Assembly: GCF_900220995.1 (NCBI RefSeq)
Contig: NZ_OBQF01000002.1
Coordinates: forward strand, 248,001 to 312,000
Direction of reading: 5' to 3'
Source of the DNA: Salinicoccus kekensis
GTDB taxonomy: Bacteria; Bacillota; Bacilli; Staphylococcales; Salinicoccaceae
Length of the DNA: 64,000 nucleotides
The stretch's first letter is position 1. Each line of letters starts with the position of its first letter. Positions 25,527-35,165 of the stretch are shown piece after piece. The notes below the pieces were generated by a model. The model had not been told where the DNA came from. It ran no database searches and was given only the letters and a program-made list of their open reading frames with translations. Both the position numbers and the translations under genes were made by a program.

Positions 25527-27263
25527 ATGAGGAAAAATAAAGACGGTAGGCTGCACGGTGCAGTCTACCCTTCGTTTTTTAAAAATGCATTGAAAGTCAT
25601 CAGTCTGATTCTGATATTCTTCATCTTTGTGCTGCCCATCTTCCGGCTGATCCTCATGAGTTTCACCGGTGATGACGGGATCACACTGGCATTCTACAGC
25701 GAGGTGCTCTTCTCGGAAAGGACATGGAATGTACTGGTCAACACGACCATCATCGTCATTCTTTCAACACTGATTTCCTCCGTGCTCGGGGTCACTTTTT
25801 CATGGCTCATCGCCTATACTGACATCCGCTGGAAAAATTTGTTCCAGCTGCTGATCCTGCTGCCTTTCATCATCCCCTCCTATATCATATCCCTTGCGTG
25901 GGTGGATTTTTTCGGCGGCCAGGGCACAATCGTCAATATGTTCGAGCAGATCGGCATGGAAATATCCGGCTGGAATCTGTACAGCATGTCCGGAATCATT
26001 GTAGTGATGGGCATCAGTCATGCCCCACTCGTCTACTTGTTCACAGTGAACGTCCTCAGGAGAATACCGAGGGAGATGGAGCTCGCAGCCCGGGCATCAG
26101 GTGCCGGCAGGCTGGCATCATTCAGGAAGATCCTGCTGCCGATGGCGCTTCCCGGCATCGCGAGCGGGACATTCATCGCATTTCTTGGAAGTCTCGACAA
26201 TTTCGGCATCCCCGCCTTTCTCGGCATACCGGGAAACATTACGGTCCTGTCGACGTATATTTATCAGCAGGTTATCGGATTCGGCACTTCCAGTTTCAAT
26301 AATGCGGCCGTCCTTTCCGTCATACTCGGCGTCATGGCGGTGGTTGGACTGCTCATTCAGTGGCTCTTCCTCAGGAAATCAAAGAGGATCCAGACGACGA
26401 AGCTCGATATGGAGCCGAGGTACCATCTCGGTAAAAAGAAGCTGCCTGTTGAAATTCTGCTTATCGTATTCTTTTTATTCATCAGCATCTTCCCGCTGCT
26501 GTCGATGATCGCGTCATCTTTCCTGAACGCGGTTGGATTGAGTTACTCACCGGAAAACCTGACACTCGATAATTTCGAGTTTGTACTGACGAGCAGCTCT
26601 TCCTATGCAGCGATCATGAACAGCATCAAATTTGCAGGTGTCACAGCGCTGCTCGGCATTTTATTCGGCACCATCATCGCATACATCAGGGTGCGTAAAG
26701 GCACGAGGACAATCAGGTTCGTTGAAACCGCGGTGACGATCCCCTATGCACTGCCGGGCACCGTGCTTGCCCTGGCGATGATATTCACTTGGATCAACCC
26801 CATCCCGGGCGTCGACTGGAATCCCGGAATATACGGCTCGGCGATGATCATGTACATCGCCTACTTCACCCGCTTCCTGCTGCTCCAGGTCAGGGGCAGC
26901 ATCACAGCGTTCCAGCAGGTGGATATTGAAATCGAGGAGGCGGCACAGGTCAACGGCGCAAGGCCGGTGGCCAAATGGCGTAAAATACTCATGCCGTTGA
27001 TACTGCCGGGCGTGCTCAGCGGCACGGTCCTCGTGTTTCTGACGGCATTGACGGAACTCACGGTCTCCGCCCTGCTCTATTCATCAACTTCACAGACGAT
27101 CGGCGTATCCATACTTTCATTCCAGCAGTCGGGGTATTCTCTGCTTGCCAATGCATTTTCAACGCTGATCATCGTGGCGATCATCGGGGTTTATTTCCTC
27201 CTCTTCGTCATTCAATACATCATCAGAAAGAAGGTGGCATCTGATGCCCACAAAAATAAATGA
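25527..27263 (+). CDS. ABC importer permease, two fused membrane domains
   Basis: 578 residues made of two homologous six-helix permease halves. Each carries an EAA loop: ELAARASGAGRLASFRKILLPMALPGI (about residue 180) and EIEEAAQVNGARPVAKWRKILMPLILPG (about 470). This double-length layout is that of FbpB-type permeases. The gene follows the binding protein by 18 bases and overlaps the ATPase gene by 20 bases, so the three are one operon. Transport direction is inward by family. Confidence 0.9.
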   Translation: MRKNKDGRLHGAVYPSFFKNALKVISLILIFFIFVLPIFRLILMSFTGDDGITLAFYSEVLFSERTWNVLVNTTIIVILSTLISSVLGVTFSWLIAYTDIRWKNLFQLLILLPFIIPSYIISLAWVDFFGGQGTIVNMFEQIGMEISGWNLYSMSGIIVVMGISHAPLVYLFTVNVLRRIPREMELAARASGAGRLASFRKILLPMALPGIASGTFIAFLGSLDNFGIPAFLGIPGNITVLSTYIYQQVIGFGTSSFNNAAVLSVILGVMAVVGLLIQWLFLRKSKRIQTTKLDMEPRYHLGKKKLPVEILLIVFFLFISIFPLLSMIASSFLNAVGLSYSPENLTLDNFEFVLTSSSSYAAIMNSIKFAGVTALLGILFGTIIAYIRVRKGTRTIRFVETAVTIPYALPGTVLALAMIFTWINPIPGVDWNPGIYGSAMIMYIAYFTRFLLLQVRGSITAFQQVDIEIEEAAQVNGARPVAKWRKILMPLILPGVLSGTVLVFLTALTELTVSALLYSSTSQTIGVSILSFQQSGYSLLANAFSTLIIVAIIGVYFLLFVIQYIIRKKVASDAHKNK

Positions 27264-28281
27264 CCTGAATAAATTCTTCGGGGATTTCCAGGCACTCAAA
27301 GATATCAACCTGACGACAGAGGAAGGCGAATTCATTGCGATCCTCGGACCTTCAGGCTGCGGGAAGACCACCCTCCTCCGCCTGCTTGCAGGTTTCACCT
27401 CTCCGACGGATGGTGAAATATATATGGATGATGTCCTGGTCGGAAACAATAAAAACTCGGTCCCACCGGAGAAAAGGAACCTCAATATGGTCTTCCAGTC
27501 ATTTGCCCTCTGGCCGCATATGAATGTCGGGGACCACATAAAGTTTGCACTGCAGCACCACCGTCATATGAAAAGGCTGTCCGGTGCGGCGCTTGATGAA
27601 CGGATCGATGAGGTCCTTTCCATCGTCGGGTTGGAAGCGTTCAAAAACCGTCTTCCCGGGGATCTTTCCGGCGGGCAGAAACAGAGGGTCTCCCTGGCCC
27701 GGGCGATTGCGCCAAAGCCGAAACTGCTGCTTATGGATGAACCATTATCCAATTTGGATGCCGAGCTCAGGATTGAAATGCGGCGAGAGATCCAGAACAT
27801 CCATAACATCACTGAGGCCTCCATCATCTATGTCACCCACGACCAGGGGGAGGCCCTTGCCATGGCAGACCGCATCATCGTGATGAACGAAGGCCGCATA
27901 GAACAGATCGGCAGACCCGAGGAAATCTACTCGAATCCCGCAACCCCGTTCGTGGCAACCTTTGTCGGTAAAGCCAACCTCTTCAAAGGAGAATGGAAAG
28001 ACGATGGCTTCCAGCCGGAAAATACGGATCTCATATGGCATAACAGTAATATAAGTGAAGACTTCATGAAGGCAGGGATCTATCCCCTGCGCCCCGAACA
28101 GATCAGCCTTGCCAAATCCGAAGGCGGCATGCTGAAAGGTACGGTCATGACAAAACAATTCCAGGGGAAGGAATATCACTATTCGGTCGATGTCAATGGA
28201 CAGACGGTGATTGTGCATCTGCCGTTAAGGGAAAACTATGAAATCGGTGAAATCGTCTCGATTGAACCAAATCCGAACTAA
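27244..28281 (+). CDS. ABC importer ATPase (FbpC/PotA-like)
   Basis: 345 residues. Walker A GPSGCGKTT near residue 40, Q-loop VFQSFALWPHMNV, signature LSGGQKQRVSLARA near 145, Walker B LLLMDEPLSNLD, and H-loop VTHDQGEALAMADR. The C-terminal 100 residues form a TOBE-like regulatory domain. The ATG lies within the 3' end of the permease gene, with AAGGTGG upstream. It energises import of the ligand of the binding protein two genes upstream. Confidence 0.92.
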   Translation: MPTKINDLNKFFGDFQALKDINLTTEEGEFIAILGPSGCGKTTLLRLLAGFTSPTDGEIYMDDVLVGNNKNSVPPEKRNLNMVFQSFALWPHMNVGDHIKFALQHHRHMKRLSGAALDERIDEVLSIVGLEAFKNRLPGDLSGGQKQRVSLARAIAPKPKLLLMDEPLSNLDAELRIEMRREIQNIHNITEASIIYVTHDQGEALAMADRIIVMNEGRIEQIGRPEEIYSNPATPFVATFVGKANLFKGEWKDDGFQPENTDLIWHNSNISEDFMKAGIYPLRPEQISLAKSEGGMLKGTVMTKQFQGKEYHYSVDVNGQTVIVHLPLRENYEIGEIVSIEPNPN

Positions 28282-28309
28282 AAAAGGGCCTCCGGGCCCT
28301 TTTTTAGTT
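28276..28309. terminator. Bidirectional terminator, ABC ATPase gene / small multidrug-export gene
   Basis: AACTAAAAAAGGGCC and GGCCCTTTTTTAGTT, perfect 15-base stem around TCCG. Confidence 0.95.
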
Positions 28310-28768
28310 CAAATACTGCTGCAGGAACTGCATCTCCTCAAGTCCCAGGAAATCCATACCGTAATGGGCGAGTATCGCAAGCGGCACTGTCCAGAGGATG
28401 AGGCTCAAAGTGACATATGCCACGGTCTTCGTCTTGGTCGCCCCGAAGGACACGGCCGCAATGGCCGCGACATGTGAGCTGAGCAGGATCGGCCCGAGGA
28501 ACACGAAACCGTAGAATCCGAACTTCTTCCATATGCCTTCAGCGCGCCGGCTCCTTTTGGATTCTTTATTCTTCATGAACCAGTCCCTCACCTTCTCACT
28601 GAAGATGACGACCAGGAGGATCGTCAGAGCGTTGCCGAGGATGCCTGCGATCAGTGACGGCACAAGGCTCGACCCGCCGAGCACGGCGATCGGCACGACG
28701 AATGTCGCTTCGAAGAGCGGTATTGCACCTAATATGAATATTGTGAGATAAACGATATAACCGGACAT
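28304..28768 (-). CDS. Small multidrug export family membrane protein
   Basis: About 154 residues with four to five helices, matching the Sm_multidrug_ex (PF06695) pattern: GAIPLFEATFVVPIAV near residue 15, a basic cytosolic loop MKNKESKRSRRAEGIWKKFG in the middle, and GPILLSSHVAAIAAVSFGATKTKT. The family name is historical; direct evidence for drug export is limited. The ATG at 28768 is preferred over a GTG six bases earlier because AGCAGGG lies upstream. Confidence 0.82.
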   Translation of the reverse strand: MSGYIVYLTIFILGAIPLFEATFVVPIAVLGGSSLVPSLIAGILGNALTILLVVIFSEKVRDWFMKNKESKRSRRAEGIWKKFGFYGFVFLGPILLSSHVAAIAAVSFGATKTKTVAYVTLSLILWTVPLAILAHYGMDFLGLEEMQFLQQYLN

Positions 28769-28917
28769 TTCCACCCTGCTCCCTGCTTGATGTTTTGCGT
28801 GAATTCACTTCGGTGCCATGAACACCGTCCAATTCAAAAAACTATATATATCCTTATTTTAAAGGTATCCTATATATAAAGGTTCAAAACTTAAAATATA
28901 TTTGACGGAGGGTAATC

Positions 28918-29826
28918 ATGCATCATAATTTAACAAAAGACAACAAATTCTACGCGATGGACAAGAACAATGCACCTGCACTTTACGTCGATTCCGGGGA
29001 CACGGTCGTTATGGAGGCACACGACTGCTTCACCGGCCAGATCACTTCGGAGGAGGATACGACGACAAGATTGAACTGGGATGAGATCAATCCTGCGACC
29101 GGCCCCGTCTATGTGAACGGCTTGAAGCCGGGCAATGTGCTGAAAGTGACGATCGAGAAGATCGATGTCGGTGATGAGGGCATCGTCGTGACCGGCCCTG
29201 AGTCCGGTGTCATGGGTGATGAGCTCACTGAATTCACACGGAAGATCCTGCCGATCGACAAAGAGAAGCAGACGGTCGATTTCGACGGTCTTGAGATCCC
29301 GGTCAATAAAATGATCGGCGTCATCGGTGTCGCACCTGAAGCAGATCCGGTCAACAATGGTACACCGGGCGACCACGGTGGAAATATGGATTCCATCAAG
29401 ATCACCGAAGGCGCGACGCTTTACCTGCCCGCTTTTCATGAAGGCGGACTGTTTGGACTCGGTGACGTCCACGCTGCCATGGGCGACGGGGAAATTGGCG
29501 TATCGGGGCTTGAAGTTGAATCCGAGGTGACGGTGAAACTCGAAGTCGTTGAAGACATCTACATCGCCCACCCGCTGCTCGTCAATGAGGAAGGCGCGTT
29601 CATGAATGTATCCAAAGTCGATCTCGACACCGCGGTCGACCAGAGCGTCAAGGAGATGATCAGGTTCCTTAAACCGTATGCCAAAAAATCAGTGGATGAA
29701 ATGGCGAAGCTGATGAGCCTGACCGGCCACACCCAGGTCAACCAGGTCGTGGACCCGAAGAAGACCGCGAGATACTTCGTGCCGAAATATGTGCTGGATC
29801 ACTTCGGAGTGCCTTTATACGAATAA
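28918..29826 (+). CDS. Acetamidase/formamidase family protein
   Basis: 302 residues of the FmdA/AmdA family, which hydrolyse formamide or acetamide to ammonia and the acid. Motifs include DTVVMEAHDCFTGQI near residue 25, NPATGPVYVNGLKPGN, the metal-binding TPGDHGGNMDSIKI near 150, and LGDVHAAMGDGEIGVSGLEV near 180 with candidate catalytic His and Glu. GGAGGGTAATC precedes the ATG. Transcribed alone. Confidence 0.9.
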   Translation: MHHNLTKDNKFYAMDKNNAPALYVDSGDTVVMEAHDCFTGQITSEEDTTTRLNWDEINPATGPVYVNGLKPGNVLKVTIEKIDVGDEGIVVTGPESGVMGDELTEFTRKILPIDKEKQTVDFDGLEIPVNKMIGVIGVAPEADPVNNGTPGDHGGNMDSIKITEGATLYLPAFHEGGLFGLGDVHAAMGDGEIGVSGLEVESEVTVKLEVVEDIYIAHPLLVNEEGAFMNVSKVDLDTAVDQSVKEMIRFLKPYAKKSVDEMAKLMSLTGHTQVNQVVDPKKTARYFVPKYVLDHFGVPLYE

Positions 29827-29839
29827 AACAGCTTTTGGA

Positions 29840-29923
29840 AGTTCAACACCTGCTCGTGAACGGAAACGAGCATCCATTAACTTTCCAACACCTGCTCGCG
29901 GACGGAACGAGCAGGTGTTAAGC
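29840..29923. repeat. Two-unit 42-bp dyad repeat between formamidase and DUF779
   Basis: CAACACCTGCTCG begins at 29844 and again at 29886. The second unit forms a perfect twelve-base hairpin AACACCTGCTCG ... CGAGCAGGTGTT; the first keeps TGCTCG ... CGAGCA. Same placement (convergent gap) as the longer arrays, but a distinct sequence. Confidence 0.75.
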
Positions 29924-29934
29924 CAAACAAAATC

Positions 29935-29976
29935 AAAACCTGCAGCCCTTTCAATAAAAGGCACTGCAGGTTTTTT
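29935..29976. terminator. Bidirectional terminator, formamidase / DUF779
   Basis: AAAACCTGCAG and CTGCAGGTTTT form the stem, with A- and T-tracts outside. Confidence 0.85.
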
Positions 29977-29983
29977 ATTTAAA

Positions 29984-30319
29984 TCATTTCGGCTCGCTCC
30001 GGATGTGGAACCTCACGCCTCTCGGGCCTTCTACACTGAACATGCCGCCGTTGCCTTTGACGACGTCGACCGTGAGTTTTGTGTGCTTCCAGTATTCGTA
30101 TTGCTGGCGGTGCATGTAAAATTCCACACCTTCGATTTCCCCGAGCTTCACATCGGCGGGGCCGATGATGATCATGTCCTTCTTCAGACACATCGGACTC
30201 GAACCGTCACAGCATCCTCCTGACTGGTGGAAGACGAGTTCGCCGTGCTCTTCCTTCAATTCTTTGATCAGATCCTTGGCGGATTGTGTTGCATCTACAG
30301 ATTTGTTATCTGTCGTCAT
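29984..30319 (-). CDS. DUF779 protein
   Basis: 111 residues of the DUF779 family, which is characteristically encoded next to an aldehyde dehydrogenase, as here. The central FHQSGGCCDGSSPMCLKK contains three cysteines and could bind metal. ATPase or enzyme motifs are absent. The ATG follows the aldehyde dehydrogenase stop directly, so the two are translated together. Role unknown; an accessory to aldehyde oxidation is a reasonable inference from the pairing. Confidence 0.88.
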   Translation of the reverse strand: MTTDNKSVDATQSAKDLIKELKEEHGELVFHQSGGCCDGSSPMCLKKDMIIIGPADVKLGEIEGVEFYMHRQQYEYWKHTKLTVDVVKGNGGMFSVEGPRGVRFHIRSEPK

Positions 30320-31840
30320 TTAGAAGAATCCTTTAGGTGATTCCCCGTAGCTGATGAGCAGGTTCTTCGTCTGCTGATAATGGCTCAGCATCATCAAGTG
30401 GTTTTCCCTGCCGATACCACTCATTTTGTATCCGCCAAATGCAGCATGTGCCGGGTAGTCGTGATATGTGTTCACCCATACACGTCCTGCCTGGATCGCA
30501 CGTCCGAAACGGTACGCCTTGTTCTGCGACCTCGTCCATACACCTGCACCCAGTCCGTACATGGTGTCGTTCGCAATCTCGAGCGCTTCTTCATCGTCTT
30601 TATAAGTTGCGACCGCAAGTACCGGTCCGAAAATCTCTTCCTGGAAGATTCTCATTTTGTTGTTGCCTTTGAAGATCGTCGGTTCGATGTAGTAACCTTC
30701 ACCGAGGTCGCCGTCCATCTCCTTGACGTTTCCACCCGTCAGAATTTCGGCGCCTTCCTTCTTGCCGATATCGAGGTAGGAGGTGATCTTCTCCTTCTGC
30801 TCGCGGGAAGTCTGTGCACCCATCATCGTATTTTCATCCAGCGGGTTGCCGACTTTGATCTCTTCGACCCGTTTGATGACCCTTTCCATGAATTCATCAT
30901 AAATGTCCTCATGAATCAGTGCACGTGACGGACATGTACACACTTCGCCCTGGTTCAGTGCGAACATCACAAGTCCTTCGATCGCCTTATCCAGATAGCC
31001 GTCATCTTCATCCATGACATCTTTTGCGAAGATGTTCGGCGATTTGCCGCCCAGTTCAAGCGTCACCGGGATGATGTTCTGGCTCGCATTCTGCATGATG
31101 ATCCGGCCAGTCGTCGTCTCGCCCGTGAATGCGATTTTATTGATGTCCTGATGCGTCGCAAGCGCCTGCCCAGCTTCAGCGCCGAAACCGTTCACGATGT
31201 TGAGGACACCTTTCGGCACGATGTCCTGGATGAGTTCTGCGAAATGCAGGATTGTCGTCGGTGTCTGCTCCGCCGGCTTCAGCACGACCGAGTTGCCTGC
31301 AGCAAGTGCCGGTGCGAGCTTCCACGCAGCCATGAGCAGCGGGAAGTTCCATGGTATGATCTGCCCCACTACACCGAGCGGCTCATGGAAATGATATGCC
31401 ACGGTATCCTCATCAAGCTGCGAGATGCCGCCTTCCTGTGCACGGATCACACCCGCAAAATATCTGTAATGGTCGACCACCAGAGGCAGGTCCGCATTCA
31501 GCGTCTCCCGTACCGCCTTGCCGTTCTCGAATGTCTCGAGCACCGCAAGCTCCTCCAGATGTTCTTCCACCTTATCCGCAATCTTCAATAAAACCATGCT
31601 TCTTTCGGCCGGAGAAGTCTTCCCCCATGACTTCTGCGCCTCGTGTGCAGCTTTCACCGCATTATCCACATCCGCCTGCTTCGAGCGCGGCACCTGTGAC
31701 ACGACCTGGCCGATGACCGGTGATTCATTGTCGAAATACTCGCCGTCCACCGGGTCGACCCATTCTCCCCCTATGAAATTCTGGTACTTGTCCTTGATTT
31801 TGTATTGAGCATTTTCTTCATTCGGAAATTCAAATGCCAT
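30320..31840 (-). CDS. NAD-dependent aldehyde dehydrogenase (acetaldehyde-type)
   Basis: 506 residues. Motifs: [21 protein letters not shown] near residue 165, the NAD-binding FTGETTTGR, the general-base region LELGGKSPN near 265, the nucleophile region [11 protein letters not shown] near 300, and the C-terminal FGPVLAV. This is the class linked with DUF779 (AldA/ExaC-like), which oxidises acetaldehyde and short aldehydes to acids. Upstream RBS AAAGGGG. It leads a two-gene operon. Confidence 0.92.
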   Translation of the reverse strand: MAFEFPNEENAQYKIKDKYQNFIGGEWVDPVDGEYFDNESPVIGQVVSQVPRSKQADVDNAVKAAHEAQKSWGKTSPAERSMVLLKIADKVEEHLEELAVLETFENGKAVRETLNADLPLVVDHYRYFAGVIRAQEGGISQLDEDTVAYHFHEPLGVVGQIIPWNFPLLMAAWKLAPALAAGNSVVLKPAEQTPTTILHFAELIQDIVPKGVLNIVNGFGAEAGQALATHQDINKIAFTGETTTGRIIMQNASQNIIPVTLELGGKSPNIFAKDVMDEDDGYLDKAIEGLVMFALNQGEVCTCPSRALIHEDIYDEFMERVIKRVEEIKVGNPLDENTMMGAQTSREQKEKITSYLDIGKKEGAEILTGGNVKEMDGDLGEGYYIEPTIFKGNNKMRIFQEEIFGPVLAVATYKDDEEALEIANDTMYGLGAGVWTRSQNKAYRFGRAIQAGRVWVNTYHDYPAHAAFGGYKMSGIGRENHLMMLSHYQQTKNLLISYGESPKGFF

Positions 31841-31938
31841 TTAATACACCCCTTTGTTTGATATGATTCAATTTTATCCGATAATTCCGGTTGTTACAAT
31901 CTTTTTGTATCCGCTTACAATTATATTTTCAGATAATA

Positions 31939-31970
31939 AAAATCACCCCCTGCACCAGGCAGGAGGCGAT
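31939..31970 (-). terminator. Probable terminator of the RND gene
   Basis: On the minus strand ATCGCCTCCTGC and GCAGGGGGTGAT pair with two non-Watson-Crick positions and run into TTTTTAT. Confidence 0.7.
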
Positions 31971-31978
31971 CCATTTCA

Positions 31979-34900
31979 TCAATCTTTGTACTTTATTCTG
32001 TAGTAGATCATATACAGGCTCGGCGTCACGATCAGCGACAGCACCGATGAAAACGCAAGGCCCGCGATGATGGTGATGGCGAGCGGCTCGAACAGCGGGT
32101 CGCCGCCGAGTGCGACAGGCAGCAGCGCGATGATCGTCGTGATCGTCGTCAGCAGGATCGGCCTCATTCTGGCACGTCCGCTTTCGATGATCGCTTCATT
32201 GATCACGAAGTTGCCGTCCTTCCTGCGCGCCTCGATGAAGTCGACCAGCACGACCGCGTTCCTCACGACGATTCCGGCAAGGGACACCATACCCATGACG
32301 CCCATGAAGGACAGCGGCGTCTGGGTGACGAACAGGCCGATGAATCCGCCGCTGATGGAAAGGAAGATGCTGAATACGATGACGAGCGGCAGCACGAGCG
32401 AGTTGAACTCGAATGCGATCACAAGATAGACGAGCACGACGATCACTGCGAACAGGACGCCGATTTCAACGAAGAAATCCGTCTGATCTGTGGATTCCCC
32501 GCCGACGACGATTTCAGTCGAATCGTTCAGATCCCCTGAAAGCCCGTCCACGATTTCCCCGACTTCATTTTCCTCCAGGTTGTAGACTTCCATCGAAACC
32601 TGGCGGTCCCCGTTATCATGGGCGATCGTCTGGTATTCGTTCGTCTCTTCAAGGTCGACGAAATCAGCAAGCGGGAACGTTTCAGGCTCTTCCCCTGAAA
32701 ACTTGATGATGTCTATATCTTCCAGGTCATATTCACCTGAATACTTCATCGTCGATTCGACCTGCTCATCCTCGACGATGATTTCCTGGACAGGTATGCC
32801 CTGTCCGAGCAGGTTCAGTTCATTCTTCACCTGGGAGACGGAAAGCTCTGCATCTTCCAGTGCCTCCTGGTCGATGGCATACTTGACGGTGTCCACCGGC
32901 TCACCCATGTTGGAGGTGACGACTGCACCTTCCGATTCGAGTCCTTCCCTGAAGGTCTCAAGTGACTCTTCGAGGAGGCCGAGATCTTGATTGTAGACGT
33001 CGAGCGTCACAGGCGCACCTTCCGGCGGGCCCTGGACGATCGTGTCCATAAAGATCTTCGCCTCCGGGAATTCCTCACGGAGATCCGCTTCATAAGTGTC
33101 GATGACCTCTGAAGCACTCATGACTTCCTTATCGATGTATAAGGCAATCTGGGCAGTGTGTTCGCCGGACTGGTCGAGGGATGCACCAAACAGGTTCGGA
33201 AGCCCTGATCCCGTAAACCGGGTCACGCCTTCCAGGTTATCGATGTTCTCGCCCAGATAATCGACGATATCACCTGTGCGTTCATGTGTCTCCTCAATCG
33301 TCTGTCCGTCATCGAACAGTACATCCACGGTCACTTCCGACCGGTCCGCCTCAGGGAAGAATTCAAATGGCGTGAACCGCACAAGTCCAAGTGACAGCAG
33401 ACCGATGACCAGCACGATGCTGAACGTGATGACAGGCCGCCTGATGAATTTCGGCAGCATCCTGTCCGCATACCAGTTCGAGAGTCCCGTGAACGCCTTG
33501 CCGAAAATCCCTGCATTCTCAGAAATGTTCTTGACGGGCATGAGGTACCTCAATGCCGGCACAAGGAAGATCGCAAGTATCGTCGAAACGATGATCGTCG
33601 TGATCAGGATGCTCGGCAGTGCGCGTATGAACTCACCGTTCGCTCCGGACAGGAGAAGCAATGGCGAGAACGCGAGGACGATCGCAAGCGTCGAGGCGAT
33701 GACGGAAGGCGCAACTTCCTTCATGCCGTTGTACATTGCATCTCGCTTGCTGTCACCGACCGACAGCCGGCGTTCGATATTGTCGTTGACCACGATCGAG
33801 TCGTCGACGAGTATACCGAGTGCGATGATCAGCCCGATGACGGAAATCTGATTCAGGTCGACCCCGAGCCACGGCAGCGGGATCAGGCCGATGAAGATGG
33901 ACAGTATGACGGTGATCATCACTACGGCGGAACCGATGAACGATAATCCGAGTGATGTACCGATGATCACTGCGACGAGCGCGAGCAGGAGTGATGTGTA
34001 CAGCCCGACGAAAATGTCCTCAACATTCTCACGCTCCGATGATATCGTCGTGACGGATATATTTTCATCAAACTGGTCCGTATGCTCTGAAACGACCGCT
34101 TCGACGCTTTCCGAGGTCGAAGGCACATCCTCACCGGGGCTCAGGAACACTGTGAATGATACAGCCTCTTCCCCGTTATGTTCGATGATGTCCTCCCGCT
34201 CATCAGCAGTGAGTTCTATGGACGCGATGTCCGTAAGGAGTGTGTCATCATCCCCGATCCGGATGCTTTCGAACGTCTCGAGCGGGGCCATGCTCTCGAA
34301 ACTCAGCCGGATGTTTTCATCATCTTCAACCTGGCTTCCGAGGATGACCGGATTGAAGGACTGGTCGATCTCCTGGATGATCTGATCCGGGGTGATCTGG
34401 TTTTCCTCCAGCGCCTCACGGTCGAGGTCGATATTGACCGTACGGTCATCGTACCCTTTGATCGTGACATCGCTGACGCCATCCATCTGCGTCACATCAA
34501 GGGCCAGATCATCGACCTGGTTCCTCAGATCTTCGAGCCCTTCCCCGTTTTCACTCTGGAATATGTAGCTGAGCAGCGGGAACGCATTGCTCACGCTTTC
34601 CACCTGCGGCTGGGCTGCATTTTCCGGCAGGTCGCCGGATACCTGGCCGACCAGGTTGTTGATATCATTCTCCACCTGGTCCGGCTCAGCTTCATCCGTG
34701 AGCTCCATGGTGACGACTGAAATATCATCCTGTGAGACGGATGACACAGTGTCGATGCCATCTATACCGAATATATCACTTTCAATCACATTGGTGATGT
34801 TCGTCTCGACATCCGCCCTGTCGGCGCCGGGCCATGGTGTCGTTATATTGATGATGTTGACTTCGACCTCAGGTATTTCCCTGTTCTCAATGGTAAGAAA

Positions 34901-34987
34901 TGTGTATACGCCGAGCAGTGCGATGGTGATGATCAGAATCACCAGCAGACGGCTGCGTTCCAATAGGACTTCAAATATATTCTTCAC
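31979..34987 (-). CDS. RND superfamily efflux transporter (SwrC/AcrB-like)
   Basis: 1002 residues with the RND layout: a first helix at residues 12-30, a large extracytoplasmic domain, helices 2-6, a second large domain, and helices 8-12. The proton-relay motif GILVDDSIVVNDNIERRL in helix 4 keeps the Asp pair. Gram-positive members such as Bacillus SwrC export surfactants or drugs without an outer-membrane channel. The GTG start follows GGAG by about eight bases. Last gene of an operon with a nitroreductase and a 52-residue membrane protein. Confidence 0.92.
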   Translation of the reverse strand: MKNIFEVLLERSRLLVILIITIALLGVYTFLTIENREIPEVEVNIINITTPWPGADRADVETNITNVIESDIFGIDGIDTVSSVSQDDISVVTMELTDEAEPDQVENDINNLVGQVSGDLPENAAQPQVESVSNAFPLLSYIFQSENGEGLEDLRNQVDDLALDVTQMDGVSDVTIKGYDDRTVNIDLDREALEENQITPDQIIQEIDQSFNPVILGSQVEDDENIRLSFESMAPLETFESIRIGDDDTLLTDIASIELTADEREDIIEHNGEEAVSFTVFLSPGEDVPSTSESVEAVVSEHTDQFDENISVTTISSERENVEDIFVGLYTSLLLALVAVIIGTSLGLSFIGSAVVMITVILSIFIGLIPLPWLGVDLNQISVIGLIIALGILVDDSIVVNDNIERRLSVGDSKRDAMYNGMKEVAPSVIASTLAIVLAFSPLLLLSGANGEFIRALPSILITTIIVSTILAIFLVPALRYLMPVKNISENAGIFGKAFTGLSNWYADRMLPKFIRRPVITFSIVLVIGLLSLGLVRFTPFEFFPEADRSEVTVDVLFDDGQTIEETHERTGDIVDYLGENIDNLEGVTRFTGSGLPNLFGASLDQSGEHTAQIALYIDKEVMSASEVIDTYEADLREEFPEAKIFMDTIVQGPPEGAPVTLDVYNQDLGLLEESLETFREGLESEGAVVTSNMGEPVDTVKYAIDQEALEDAELSVSQVKNELNLLGQGIPVQEIIVEDEQVESTMKYSGEYDLEDIDIIKFSGEEPETFPLADFVDLEETNEYQTIAHDNGDRQVSMEVYNLEENEVGEIVDGLSGDLNDSTEIVVGGESTDQTDFFVEIGVLFAVIVVLVYLVIAFEFNSLVLPLVIVFSIFLSISGGFIGLFVTQTPLSFMGVMGMVSLAGIVVRNAVVLVDFIEARRKDGNFVINEAIIESGRARMRPILLTTITTIIALLPVALGGDPLFEPLAITIIAGLAFSSVLSLIVTPSLYMIYYRIKYKD

Positions 34988-35006
34988 GTTACAGTCTCCG
35001 TTTCCT

Positions 35007-35165
35007 TTAAAGTTCGGCCGAATAACTCATATACAAGCCGATGATGAATAGTATGGCCACCCCGATATATGAGGGGATGATCCAGTTTTCCGGAATGATC
35101 GTCATCGTTCCGAACATTAATAATGTACCCAAAAAGAATAAGACTGTTGCCAGGATTTTCCTCAT
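35007..35165 (-). CDS. Small two-helix membrane protein (52 aa)
   Basis: The ATG overlaps the nitroreductase stop (TAATG), a sign of translational coupling, and the stop lies 19 bases before the RND start. The product has two hydrophobic segments, MRKILATVLFFLGTLLMFGT and the stretch around IIPSYIGVAILFIIGLYM, with a PEN turn between them. Not a family I recognise. Its position suggests an accessory of the RND pump, which is inference only. Confidence 0.75.
   Translation of the reverse strand: MRKILATVLFFLGTLLMFGTMTIIPENWIIPSYIGVAILFIIGLYMSYSAEL

Noticed and set aside
24468-28281. Firm annotation of the importer as an Fe(III) transporter
   Set aside because: The iron-binding tyrosine pair is not visible and the upstream element is Pho-like, so only the family level is given.
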